Below are positions 45,799 to 54,349 of a stretch of DNA of 64,000 nt, in pieces. The notes beneath the pieces are model-generated. The model saw only the letters and a list, made by a program, of their open reading frames with translations, searched no databases and was not told where the DNA came from. The position numbers were made by a program, and so were the translations under genes. The stretch spans positions 50,647-114,646 of the forward strand of contig JADJUF010000011.1 in assembly GCA_016717005.1 (NCBI GenBank). Reading direction: 5' to 3'. The stretch is from Myxococcales bacterium (GTDB taxonomy: Bacteria > Myxococcota_A > Polyangia > Haliangiales > Haliangiaceae). Within the stretch, counting starts at the first letter, position 1. The number at the start of each line of letters is the position of its first letter.

Positions 45799-48649
45799 AT
45801 GGAGCTCGATCGCTGGCGTGGCTCAGAGTCGGAGCAGGACGGTGAGCTGCACGAGACCCTGGCGCCGGTGGGCAAGCGCAGCCTCACGTCGCGGCTGGGC
45901 GCGCCGTCGCTGGTGCTGCGCGTCGAGGACGTGACGGTCGCGCGCGCGCTGGGCGAGGCGATCCGCGGCGGGCGCGGGCCGATCCAGCGCGACGCCGAGC
46001 CGGGGCGCGACGGCAACGGTGTGGCGGCGAACGCCGAGGCGGCCGTCGAGCGCGCGGCGTCGGGGAGCGGCGAGCCGCTGCGCGCCGATCTGCGCGAGCG
46101 CTTCGAGGCGTCGCTCGGCGCCGATCTGTCGGCCGTGCGCGTGCACCGCGGCGCGGCGTCGGCGGAGGCGAGCCACGCGGTCGGCGCCAAGGCCTACACC
46201 GTCGGCAACGACATCCACTTCTCGGAAGGTCGCTACCAGCCGGACGATCCGTTCGGCTTGCACCTGCTCGCGCACGAGGTCGCTCACACGGTGCAGCAGT
46301 CGGGTGGCGCCGTGGCGCGCCAGCACAAGCTCGAGGTCTCGACGCCGGCCGACGCGCTCGAGGGCGAGGCCGATCGCGCGGCCGATGCGATGGTCCGCGG
46401 CGCGCGGGCGACGGTGAGTGGCGGCGGCGCGCAGCTCGCGCGCGAGAAGGGCGACGGCGAGAAGGGTGAGAAGGTCGACGAGAAGGGCCCGTGGACGGCG
46501 CCGACCGCGGACACCGTGCCGCACGAGTCGGTCGATCCGCGCGTCCGCAAGGAGAAGCCGGCGTCTGCCGACAAGGTGTGGAACCCACCGCCGCCGGTGG
46601 GGTGGCACTACTTCCCGAACGGCAAGACGCCCCCGGTTGCAGGCGTGCAACTGTGCACCGCGCAGAAGACCAGGCCGCTGGGGACGTTCATCCAGGTGCT
46701 CATCGACGGCCAGCTGTGGGCGGTGCGCACCGAGTGGCACAACTTTACGACCAAGTTCGACGCGGACAAGAAGCCCTACAACGTGCCGGGCGTGTACCAA
46801 GGCGCCAACCTGATGCAGCTCGACCAGCAGCCGGCCGAGCTGCCCAAGGGCCCCGACCTGGGCAAGAAGGGCGCGCCGGCGCCGGCGCCAAAGAGCCAGA
46901 ACAAGCTCGAGGTGTCGGGTCCCGTCGACGCGAGCGAGGTCGAGGCCGATCGCGCGGCCGACGCGATGGTGCGCGGCGCGCGCGCGGTCGTGAGCGGCGG
47001 CGGCGCGCACCTCGCGCGTGACTACGGCGGCGTCGACCCGGACGCCGGGCCGGCCGAGAAGAAGGTGGAGGGCGTGCGCTACGCCAGGGCGGACGGGACC
47101 AAGGTCTACGATCGCGCCGGCAAGAAGCAGACCGAGGTCGAGACGCTGTCGATGGGCGCGGAGGTGAAGCTCCTCACCGAGGGCGGCGGCTACTACAAGT
47201 GCACCACGCTAGTGGGCAACACCGGCTACGTGACGACCGGCAGCGTCTCGGAGACGCGGCCGGAGAAGAAGGAGGAGAAGAAGGAGAAGAAGGAGGAGAA
47301 GAATGAGGAGAAGGCGCCGGACAAGGCCGACGACAAGGCCGCGACGCCGGACAAGGTCGACAAGAACGGGCCGTGGACGCCGCCCAAGCCGACCCGCTAT
47401 CCCGACGAGTCGATCGATCCGCGCGTGCCGACCAAGGAGCCGGCATCGCCGAAGGACGTCTGGAATCCGTCGCCGCCGGTCGGCTACGAGTACATCCCGA
47501 CCGACAAGTCGCCGCCGGGCAGCCACGACCTCGCGACGAAGTCGTTGAGCAAGCCAGTCGGCACGTTCATCCAGACCATCCTCAACGGGAAGCTGGTCGG
47601 CGTCCGCACCGAGTACCACGCCGGCAACCTCGTGAAGGAGGGCGACAAGTGGGTGGTGAAGAACGTCGTGAAGAAGGGCGTGTCGTTGATGATGGCGACC
47701 GAGCAGCCCAAGGATCTGCCCAAGACCGCCGATGGTGACAAGAAGGCGGATCCGGGCGCGACCAGGCGCCAGAACAAGCTCGAGGTGTCGGGGCCGGTCG
47801 ACGCCAGCGAGCTCGAGGCCGATCGCGCCGCCGACGCGATGGTGCGCGGGCAGCGCGCGCCGATCGCCAGCGCGCCGACCTTTGCTCGCGCGCGACTACG
47901 ACGGCATGAACCCCGACGCGGGCCCGCCCGAGACCAAGCGCGAGCCCGCGGTCAAGGCGTACATCAACGCCGACGGCACGGAGCTGCTCGACCGCGTCGG
48001 CCAGCGCTCGAAGGCGATCGCCACGCTCACCAAGGACGTCGAGATCACGATCACCCACGACGCCGGCAGCTACTACAAGTGCACCACGTCGGCGGCGAAG
48101 GAACCGGGCTACGTGCTGCGCAGCCGCGTCGATCTTGAGAAGAAGGCCGCGCCCGCCGACAAGGACAAGGAGGCGTCGAAGGACGGCGCCAAGGCGCCCG
48201 GCACCGCTCCGCTCAAGCGCCCCAACGGGCTCCAGGAGATCATCGAGGTGTTCGGCAAGCCGGGCACGAACCTCGGAATGCACGAGATCAAGTGCGGCAA
48301 GGGGGGCAAGCCCAAGCAGGTCTATTGCCACAACAAGATCGCGCCGCTGCTCAAGGCCGTGTTCGACAACATCGTCGCCGACGGCAAGGGCGAGCACATC
48401 CACTACTTCGACGGCTGCTACAACGAGCGCGACAAGGTCGGCGGCCAGGGTAAGAGTGTGCACGGGTGGGGCATCGCCTGCGACGTCAACCCCGAGGGCA
48501 ACGGCCGCGTGCCGTCGGACACGCCGGCCGACAAGGTGCCGGTGTCCGAGAGCCAGAAGATCATCGCGCCATACTTCGAGGCCCAGGGCTTCGTGTGGGG
48601 CAAGGTGTTTGGCGACTCGATGCACTTCCAGTACTGCACGGGCTACTAG
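45799..48649 (+). CDS. DUF4157 (eCIS-core) protein with C-terminal M15 peptidase; frameshifted
   Basis: Repaired length about 949 residues. DUF4157/eCIS_core domain near residues 80-165 (LSAVRVHRGAASAEASHAVG, AYTVGNDIHFSEGRYQPDDP, LHLLAHEVAHTVQQSGGAVA), the marker of extracellular contractile injection system effectors. Three copies of a leader-like motif KLEVSxPxDAxExEADRAAD + AMVRGxRA recur at about 46326, 46904 and 47776. Two copies of a WTxPxxDTxPxESxDPRV module (46485-46850, 47370-47720) and two SH3b-like segments follow. The C-terminus is an M15 D-Ala-D-Ala-type peptidase (SVHGWGIACDVNPEG, WGKVFGDSMHFQY). One extra base (G at 47884) breaks the frame. GTG at 45763 is an alternative start. 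No eCIS structural genes are nearby. Acidic Lys-rich KKEEK linker near 47275. Confidence 0.85.
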
Positions 48650-48664
48650 GAAGCCCCCCGCGGC

Positions 48665-48815
48665 CTACGCCCGCGCTCCGATCGGGCGCCGTTCCGATCG
48701 GCTGCCACCCGGCGGAGGGGAGGAGGGGGCCCCGCGTGCCGATCGTCTGCCACCCGGAGACGGGCCGTTCGGTCCCCTGCGCCTTCGACCCTCGTTCGAT
48801 CGACAGCCACCCGGA
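48665..48815. repeat. Reverse-orientation REP-like units
   Basis: GATCGGCTGCCACCCGGCGGAG at 48697, TGCCGATCGTCTGCCACCCGG at 48738 and GATCGACAGCCACCCGGAGG at 48798. Confidence 0.75.
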
Positions 48816-48834
48816 GGGGTGGCCGGGCGGGGCG

Positions 48835-49596
48835 ATGTCCTGCAAGCTGATGGTGATGAAGGGACCGTGTCGAGGTTTCGTGCGAGGACTCGCGTCGTGG
48901 TCCTGGATCGTCGCTGCGCTCGCCGCCACGGCCACCGTGTCCGCTCAGCCACCACCGCCTAGCGACCGTGCGCAAGCTGCGCCGTGGCATGGCGAGCTGC
49001 TTGACGTCGGAAAGGGGTGGTGGTGCACGCCGTCGAGGCTGTCGTGCGTTCGCGACGCGGCCGAGTGTCAGCGCGGGGCGCCTGCGACCCCGTGCACAGC
49101 CCAGCGCTGGGCGTGGGCGTTCTCCCACTTCGACTGGGGCAGCGACAGTGACCTGAAGATGTGGAAGGCAATGGTCTTCCGCACCCGTGAAGCCTGCCAG
49201 GCGACACAGCAATCTGCCCTCGGCGACACCGGTGCGGTCACGAGCGTGTCGCCGTGCACTCGCGTCGGCGACCGCGCGAGGCTGCCGCGCGACGGGTTGC
49301 CCGCGGGCCGCGGATGGTGGTGCTTTCGCTACGTTCATCCGGTCGGTGGGGCCGATGGGTCACGGTGCCAGCGGACCAGTGAATCCTGCGAGAACGAGAT
49401 CATTCGGTTGAGCGCCGAAATGGTGCGCCCCACGCTGGCCCCGATCACGCGCAGCCAAGCCTGCCATCGGGTGCGCCGCGCCTGGGCCCACAGGTTGACC
49501 AGCCCCAGCGATCCCGATCCAGTATTCGAAATCTTCGACAACGACGACGAGTGTCGCGCGAGCGCCCTTGGCGACTCGTGTCGACTGGTCAAGTAG
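48835..49596 (+). CDS. Secreted protein with duplicated Cys module
   Basis: 253 residues. N-terminal hydrophobic region (RGLASWSWIVAALAATATVS, cleavage near SAQ) suggests export. Two related segments of about 90 residues begin GKGWWCTPSRLSCVRDAAEC and GRGWWCFRYVHPVGGADGSR (then C..TSESC), each with four or more Cys. Function unknown; it resembles a myxobacterial family of small extracellular Cys proteins. Starts at 48835, 48850 or 48856 are possible. Confidence 0.65.
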   Translation: MSCKLMVMKGPCRGFVRGLASWSWIVAALAATATVSAQPPPPSDRAQAAPWHGELLDVGKGWWCTPSRLSCVRDAAECQRGAPATPCTAQRWAWAFSHFDWGSDSDLKMWKAMVFRTREACQATQQSALGDTGAVTSVSPCTRVGDRARLPRDGLPAGRGWWCFRYVHPVGGADGSRCQRTSESCENEIIRLSAEMVRPTLAPITRSQACHRVRRAWAHRLTSPSDPDPVFEIFDNDDECRASALGDSCRLVK

Positions 49597-49611
49597 GCAC
49601 CCGTTCCTGCC

Positions 49612-49806
49612 TCCCGGCCTCCCGATCGGCTGCCTCCATCCGATCGGTCGCCACCGGGAAGACGGGGCCCCGCGCGGGCCGACGGCGCGGAGCGGGTCGA
49701 TGCCACCGACGGTCGTGGTCGCGCCCGGGGGGCCGAGCGCCGGACCTCGGGTGGCAGCCGATCGGAAGGCTTCGGACCTCGGGTGGCAGCCGATCGGAAG
49801 GCTTCG
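49612..49806. repeat. REP-like units including a 32-bp perfect tandem
   Basis: CCCGATCGGCTGCCTCCATCC at about 49621 and ATCCGATCGGTCGCCACCGG at 49637. At 49741-49772 and 49773-49804 there is an exact 32-bp tandem containing CGGGTGGCAGCCGATCGG. These are the last REP-like copies in the window. Confidence 0.85.
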
Positions 49807-49879
49807 GCCTCGGCGAGTTCCGGTAGCGCCCGTCACCGGGGCGCCGCCTCGCCGTGCGGAAACCGCGGCGCGGGCCGGC

Positions 49880-49927
49880 CGATACCCGGGCCAGGCGCCC
49901 AGGGTGGGCGCAGGCCAGGAGCGAGCG
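49880..49927 (+). promoter_or_regulatory. Leader hairpin of the RAYT gene
   Basis: Hairpin with perfect 7-bp arms GCGCCCA (49895-49901) and TGGGCGC (49905-49911) and a GGG loop, 16 bases before the start codon. The same leader recurs at 26005 and 44871, and with a one-base deletion at 43806. It may be the element end recognised by the HUH transposase, or a translational control site. Confidence 0.5.
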
Positions 49928-50909
49928 ATGGCGCATCGGCAGCGGTGGTACGTGACGCAGGTGGTCTTCGAGGTGACGATCCGGACGCTGGGCGGGAAGT
50001 TCTGGCTGCGGCCGGACGCGGCGTGCAAGGCGATCATCGAGGGCGTGTTCGGCAAGGCGCTGCAGCACTACGACGGCATCCAGCTGCACGCCTATGACGC
50101 CGAATCGAATCATGTCCACTACCTCGCGTCGGCGACCGACCCGGCCCAGATCCCGCTGTTCCTGGACTTCGTGCACGGCAACATCGCGCGCCAGATCAAC
50201 GCCCTGCGCCGCCGGCGCGGGACGTTCTGGAGCCGGCGCGGCGCGGTGATCGCGGTGCTCGACCCCAAGGCCCAGGTCGCGCGCCTGCGCTACCTGCTGG
50301 CGCAGGGCCCGGCGCCCGGCCTGGTGTGTTCGCCGACGCAGTGGCCGGGCGCCAGCTCGACGCGCGCTGCTCGACGATTTGCACGTGCGGGCCACGTACG
50401 TCTCGCTCGACAAGCAGCGCCGCAACGCCGCGCTGTCCGATCCGCGCCCGGTCGCCGAGCTCGCCGAGGACGTCTCCTTCGACCTGACGCCGCTGCCGGC
50501 GTGGGCGGACCTGACGCCGGCCGCTCGCCGCGCCAAGGTCGCCGCGCTGATCGACGACATCGAGAACCAGCACAAGGGCAAGAGCTTCCTGGGCGCCCGC
50601 GCGATCCGGACCCAGAACCCGCACCGCGCGCCGAAGAAGTCCAAGCGCTCGCCGATGCCGCGCTGCCACGCCAGCACGGCCGCCGGCTACCGCCGCTACA
50701 CCGCCGCGTACCGCGACTTCCGCACCACCTACCTGCGCGCCGCCGATCGTCTGCGCCACGATCCCGCCGCCTCGCGGACCGAGATCCAGCGCCTCTACCC
50801 GCCCGGCAGCCTGGCCCGTCCCGGCTGGTACATCCCGACACCCGCGAACTTCCAGCTGCCCTGGCACGTCGGCGCTTCCGACGCCGACAAATTCGCCGTC
50901 GCCACCTGA
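49928..50909 (+). CDS. RAYT-like (Y1/REP-associated) HUH transposase, frameshifted
   Basis: Reads MAHRQRWYVTQVVFEVTIRT, FWLRPDAACKAIIEGVFGKA, then AESNHVHYLASATDP, where NHVHYL is the HUH His pair of Y1/REP-associated transposases. LDFVHGNIARQINALRRRRG and FWSRRGAVIAVLDP follow. A shift near 50365 (GACGCGCGCTGCTCGACG) is needed to continue as LLDDLHVRATYVSLDKQRRN to the stop at 50909 (tail LYPPGSLARPGWYIPTPANF). A Tyr in LRYLLAQ may be catalytic. Repaired length about 327 residues. Truncated copies of its 5' end at 43838 and 44906, internal/tail pieces at 27590 and 32565, link this gene to the dispersed repeats. Confidence 0.75.
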
Positions 50910-50995
50910 CGGCCGCCGCCTGCTCCCCTCGCGCCGACGCGCCACGTCCACCCGCTTTCGCCCATCATCGCCTGTTCGTTCGGGACCTCACCCCG

Positions 50996-51100
50996 CGGCG
51001 GTCAGGCCGGCGGAGCTTTCGGTCCGACGTAGCAAGGATTCCGCGACGCGATCCGTCGTGCGTTCACCCGTGCAGGGTGTCCTGAGAGTCTCTTGAGTGG
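50996..51100. repeat. RAYT downstream flank
   Basis: GTAGCAAGGATTCCGCGACG onward (51024-51070) matches 41165-41208 with few changes and, more weakly, 27655-27700. It is probably the 3' terminal region of the RAYT element. Confidence 0.6.
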
Positions 51101-51179
51101 TTGCGACCCTCGATTGGTTGACGTGTATGGGAATGGCGCGTACCTTAGGCGGGTCAGAACCTCGCGGAGGGTCAGCGCA

Positions 51180-51926
51180 ATGGAGCGGGTTGTTGTCTTC
51201 CTTGACTTCGCGAACATCGACCGGGCTGCCGGGGACCGCGGCTTGCGCGTCGACTACCAAGATCTGCTCGAGTACGTTTCCGACGGGCGCTTCCTCGTCG
51301 ATGCTCACTGCTACGTCCCAATTGATCCCCGCAACGAACACCGACTCGACGCGCTGATCGAGCGGCTGTGGCAGTACCGCTACATCGTCAACACCAAGCG
51401 TGGGACGATTGCCGCAGATTCCTACAAGTGCAACTTCGATGTAGAGATCACTATCGATGTTCTGCGCGTGGCGTATGCCGTCAAGCCCGACATCATTGTG
51501 CTCGCAAGCGGAGACGTCGACTTCGTGCCCTTGGTCCAAGAACTTCGTCGTTTGGGGATTCGGGTCGAAGTGGCTTCGTTCGAAGCGGCAGCAGCCCGCG
51601 AGATCATCCTGAAGTGTTCGGGATTCATCAGCCTCGACTATTACTTGAAGGAGCGTGCCGAGCCCGAGCCTGGGCCGGCATCGTCTGCGCATGGAGCAGA
51701 ACACGCACCTGCCGACGGACAGTCTGATCCGCGCCAACAGGTCGCCGAGGGTGTTGATGTGGGCCCGCAGACCCGGCCCGACTATTCCTGCGCCAGACTA
51801 GCCCTAGTGCTGCGATCGCGGAGATGCCGCCACAAGCCCTTGGCGACGGGGAGGTTAGCGAATGCCCACAGTCATCATCAACGGTCGACGTGTCACCATA
51901 CCTGGATCCGGGGTCGAGGGCCGTGA
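51180..51926 (+). CDS. NYN/LabA-type nuclease-like protein
   Basis: About 248 residues as read. NYN (LabA/DUF88) domain: MERVVVFLDFANIDRAAGDR with the first Asp, RLWQYRYIVNTKRGTIAADS, then the acidic pair in IIVLASGDVDFVPLVQELRR and RLGIRVEVASFEA. Members are PIN-like Mg2+-dependent RNases. The start is set by GGAGG at 51166-51170 ahead of the ATG. The last 90 residues (from about 51660) lack structure and overlap the next gene by 65 bases, so a frameshift near 51700-51800 probably moves the true stop to just before 51862. Same strand as the ubiquitin-like cluster that follows, spacing short, so possibly part of it. Confidence 0.78.
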   Translation: MERVVVFLDFANIDRAAGDRGLRVDYQDLLEYVSDGRFLVDAHCYVPIDPRNEHRLDALIERLWQYRYIVNTKRGTIAADSYKCNFDVEITIDVLRVAYAVKPDIIVLASGDVDFVPLVQELRRLGIRVEVASFEAAAAREIILKCSGFISLDYYLKERAEPEPGPASSAHGAEHAPADGQSDPRQQVAEGVDVGPQTRPDYSCARLALVLRSRRCRHKPLATGRLANAHSHHQRSTCHHTWIRGRGP

Positions 51927-52546
51927 CATCATTGACCGCGTAAACGTGCGCGACGGACGGCGGCCCGTCCTTCAGCGCGGGATTGAAGCAGAAACGATCG
52001 ACCCCACGAAGACGTACGACGAAGACGAGTTGCGAGATAAGCGTGGCAATCCGGTCAAGGTGACGACCATCCCAGACCGGACCAAGGGTAGCTTTTGGGG
52101 GCCTCGGTCACTGCAATCCAAGCGGATCATCGCCGAACAAGTGTACGACATTGCGCAGCACCTCTTCAAGTCTGGTGTCGAATTCGATGAGGAAGATGCG
52201 AACTGGCTGAAGATTCCCAGATACGTGCTGCCGCCAAAATGGCACTGCATCGCGCAAGCATCGCCGTTGATGGTCGTGTTTCCAACGGAGTATCCGGGAA
52301 CTCCCCCCGATTGGATTCTACCTGCAGGCATCGCTTCCGGGCGCGCCTGACGGGCACATGTTCCCGAGAGTCTACCATGAGGCGGCCCAGGAGCCGCTGG
52401 ATCACGGTTGGCAGTGGTATTGCGTGTATGTGAACCCGGGAAGTTGGCAGCCCGCTCCGGTTCACCAGTCGGGGGATTGGAAACGTGGGGATAGTGTCTG
52501 GAGCTACTTCATGCTCATCAAAGAGGCGCTTTCGACGGAAGACTAG
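51862..52546 (+). CDS. E2-like protein with N-terminal beta-grasp-like domain, frameshifted
   Basis: About 228 residues after repair. The ATG at 51862 has GGGGAGG 11 bases upstream. N-terminal about 80 residues (MPTVIINGRRVTIPGSGVEG) have the shape of a multiubiquitin/Ubl segment. The C-terminal part matches the prokaryotic E2 family E: KIPRYVLPPKWHCIAQASPL + MVVFPTEYPGTPPDWILP, then, after a shift at about 52325-52335, GHMFPRVYHEAAQEPLDHGW + QWYCVYVNPGSWQP and GDSVWSYFMLIKEAL. Candidate catalytic Cys is in WYCVYV; a second Cys is in KWHCIA. First gene of a plus-strand operon with the JAB and E1 genes. Confidence 0.75.
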
Positions 52547-52550
52547 CGCT

Positions 52551-53107
52551 GTGGCGAGAGGTGGCAAGATGCGAAGGCAGCGCAAGAGTCGATCGCAAGA
52601 CCCAAGACGTGGAGCGGTTGCCCAGGACGCGAGCCGGGTGTGGATGCCGGCATGCTCGATCCGATTTCAACACGGGCAACTGCGTGTTCTCCGGGAACGA
52701 CTCTTAGAGGATCTCTCTCGCGAGCACTTCGCGGTGCTTCTTGCAAAGCAGGAGATGATCGGCGGCCTCGTCTTTCTGAACGTGCATGATATTGCCTTCC
52801 TCGCTCCAAATGACTACGTCCAGCAGTCGTTGGGCAGGTGTCCCCGAAGAAGACGGCGATCTATAGGGTGCTACAGGAGGTCACAGCGCGCTTCGATGTC
52901 GATGCCATCATAGACGTCCATACGCACCCATTCGCCCGTAGTTCCGTCGCGTTCTCCGATACCGACGACGCTGACGAGATCGAGTTCTGTGACTTTCTAG
53001 CCTCGCGATTCGATCTTCACTACGCCAGCATCGTCTTTTCTCGACAGGAGTACTCTGCCCGCCGTTGGATCCGAACACAGGAAGGTCGGTGTCGGAGCCA
53101 GCCTTGA
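52551..53107 (+). CDS. JAB/JAMM isopeptidase, frameshifted
   Basis: About 185 residues after repair. GTG at 52551 (four bases after the E2 stop) or ATG at 52569. Frame 1 gives MPACSIRFQHGQLRVLRERL, then AKQEMIGGLVFLNVHDIAFL; a shift near 52835 is followed by AIYRVLQEVTARFDVDAIID + VHTHPFARSSVAFSDTDDAD. HTHPF...SxxFSDTD is the JAMM zinc-site pattern (HxH...SxxD), and the Glu may be that in AKQEM. Prokaryotic JAB proteins remove or mature ubiquitin-like tags. Its stop at 53107 lies inside the start of the E1 gene. Confidence 0.78.
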
Positions 53108-54023
53108 TCCGCACGCAGACTCTGCAAGAACAGATCCCGGCCTCACAAGCGCGGCCGCCGCGCGGCGAGAGTCTCGACGATACATCTGCGGCCTTTGTCC
53201 GAGGCGCCGCTGTCGTGGGTCTGGAAGTCTTGCGCGCGATCGCAAGCGATCAGGTTGTGAGCGTTGTCGGAGTTGGCGGACTCGGCTCGATTGTAGCCGA
53301 ACACCTCATCCATATGGGCTTTCATAAAATCAACTTGATCGACCCCGATGTCGTTGAGCTTTCCAACTTGAATCGTCTCGTTGGAGCCACGCATGAGTCG
53401 GCTTTGCATGGAGCGCCCAAGGTTGCTGTCGTCGCTGATCATTTGCTCCGAATCAATCACGCGCGACGGTTCGGCCGATTCAATGTGGCGTTGAAAAGTC
53501 CGAGGCCGAGGAGGCTATTGCGCTTTCAAATTGGCTGATTATCGCGACCGACAGTCATTCCAGTCGATTTGTTGCACAGCGGATTTCATTTCGCTACTTT
53601 GTGCCGTTCGTTTCGGTCGGTGTCAACATCACGGTTGATAATGAGGTCGTCCGCGATGTTAGTGGCGAAGTGATCGCCGTGCGCATGGGTGATCGATTCT
53701 GTCTTCAGTGCTTGCGCCGCATCGATCCGCTCAAGGTCGCTCGCGAGACGCACTATGACACCCGAGTGCGAGACTCATTGGTTGAGCGTGGCTACGTCTC
53801 TGGTACGCAGGTCAATGAGCCCGCTGTAAAGACGTTGAACGCCATGGTTGCGACCCTCGCCGTGGAGGTTCTCCTCAACCAGTACACCGGGCGCCAGGAT
53901 ATTGGCCCTGTCGTTGTGTATGAGGATAATCGCGCGAAGGCGATCTACGAAGACCGTGAGAGCGTCGAGGCCCGTGCGAAGGAGTGCTTCACGTGCGGCA
54001 TTGGCATGCGCGACTATTCATAG
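53089..54023 (+). CDS. ThiF/E1-like enzyme, frameshifted
   Basis: About 311 residues after repair. GTG at 53089 with AGGAAGG just upstream; TTG at 53065 or 53104 are alternatives. ATP-binding motif VVSVVGVGGLGSIVAEHLIH (GxGGxGS), LIDPDVVELSNLNRLVG, then a shift at about 53490 and EEAIALSNWLIIATDSHSSR + FVAQRISFRYFVPFVSVGVN (second half of the ThiF fold). Zinc-type pairs CLQC (about 53703) and CFTC (about 53985) are present. This is an adenylating enzyme that would activate the ubiquitin-like protein. A C-terminal E1-type Cys domain is not obvious. Confidence 0.8.
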
Positions 54024-54075
54024 CTGTAGACGAGCGCACATCCGCCGACGGTGCCGCTGAGGTTGGATCCAGAAC

Positions 54076-54086
54076 AGGAGGATGAT
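54076..54086 (+). promoter_or_regulatory. Perfect ribosome binding site
   Basis: AGGAGG at 54076-54081 with a five-base spacer before the ATG at 54087. This is the strongest site in the island and decides the start of the small gene below. Confidence 0.8.
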
Positions 54087-54247
54087 ATGGCCACGGTCCA
54101 GTGCGAGGCCTCGGGTTGCAGAAACACCGACAGGTCAGGGAAGATCTTCTACCACAGTGCGCGACCTGCTGCCGTCGCTGGTGGTGTTCGGAGCATGGAT
54201 CAGGCGGCAAAGTGCGCCCATGTGGTAAGGGCTACATGCATCGCTAA
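54087..54247 (+). CDS. Small zinc-ribbon-like protein, frameshifted
   Basis: About 53 residues after repair. Frame 1: MATVQCEASGCRNTDRSGKI + FYHSA. After a shift at about 54155-54165 the other frame gives ATCCRRWWCSEHGSGGKVRP + CGKGYMHR and a stop at 54245-54247. Cys pattern CxxxxC...CC...C...C suggests two zinc knuckles. No known family. It sits 64 bases after the E1 gene in the same orientation, so it may be part of the ubiquitin-like cluster. Confidence 0.55.
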
Positions 54248-54349
54248 AGGGTGCGGATCTTCTGCGACGGCAGAAAGCTGATCGATTCCGGCAACGGTTG
54301 TCGGACGGGCTGTCCGGATCGATCGCGGGCGGGTAGCGTCGCCGGCCTG

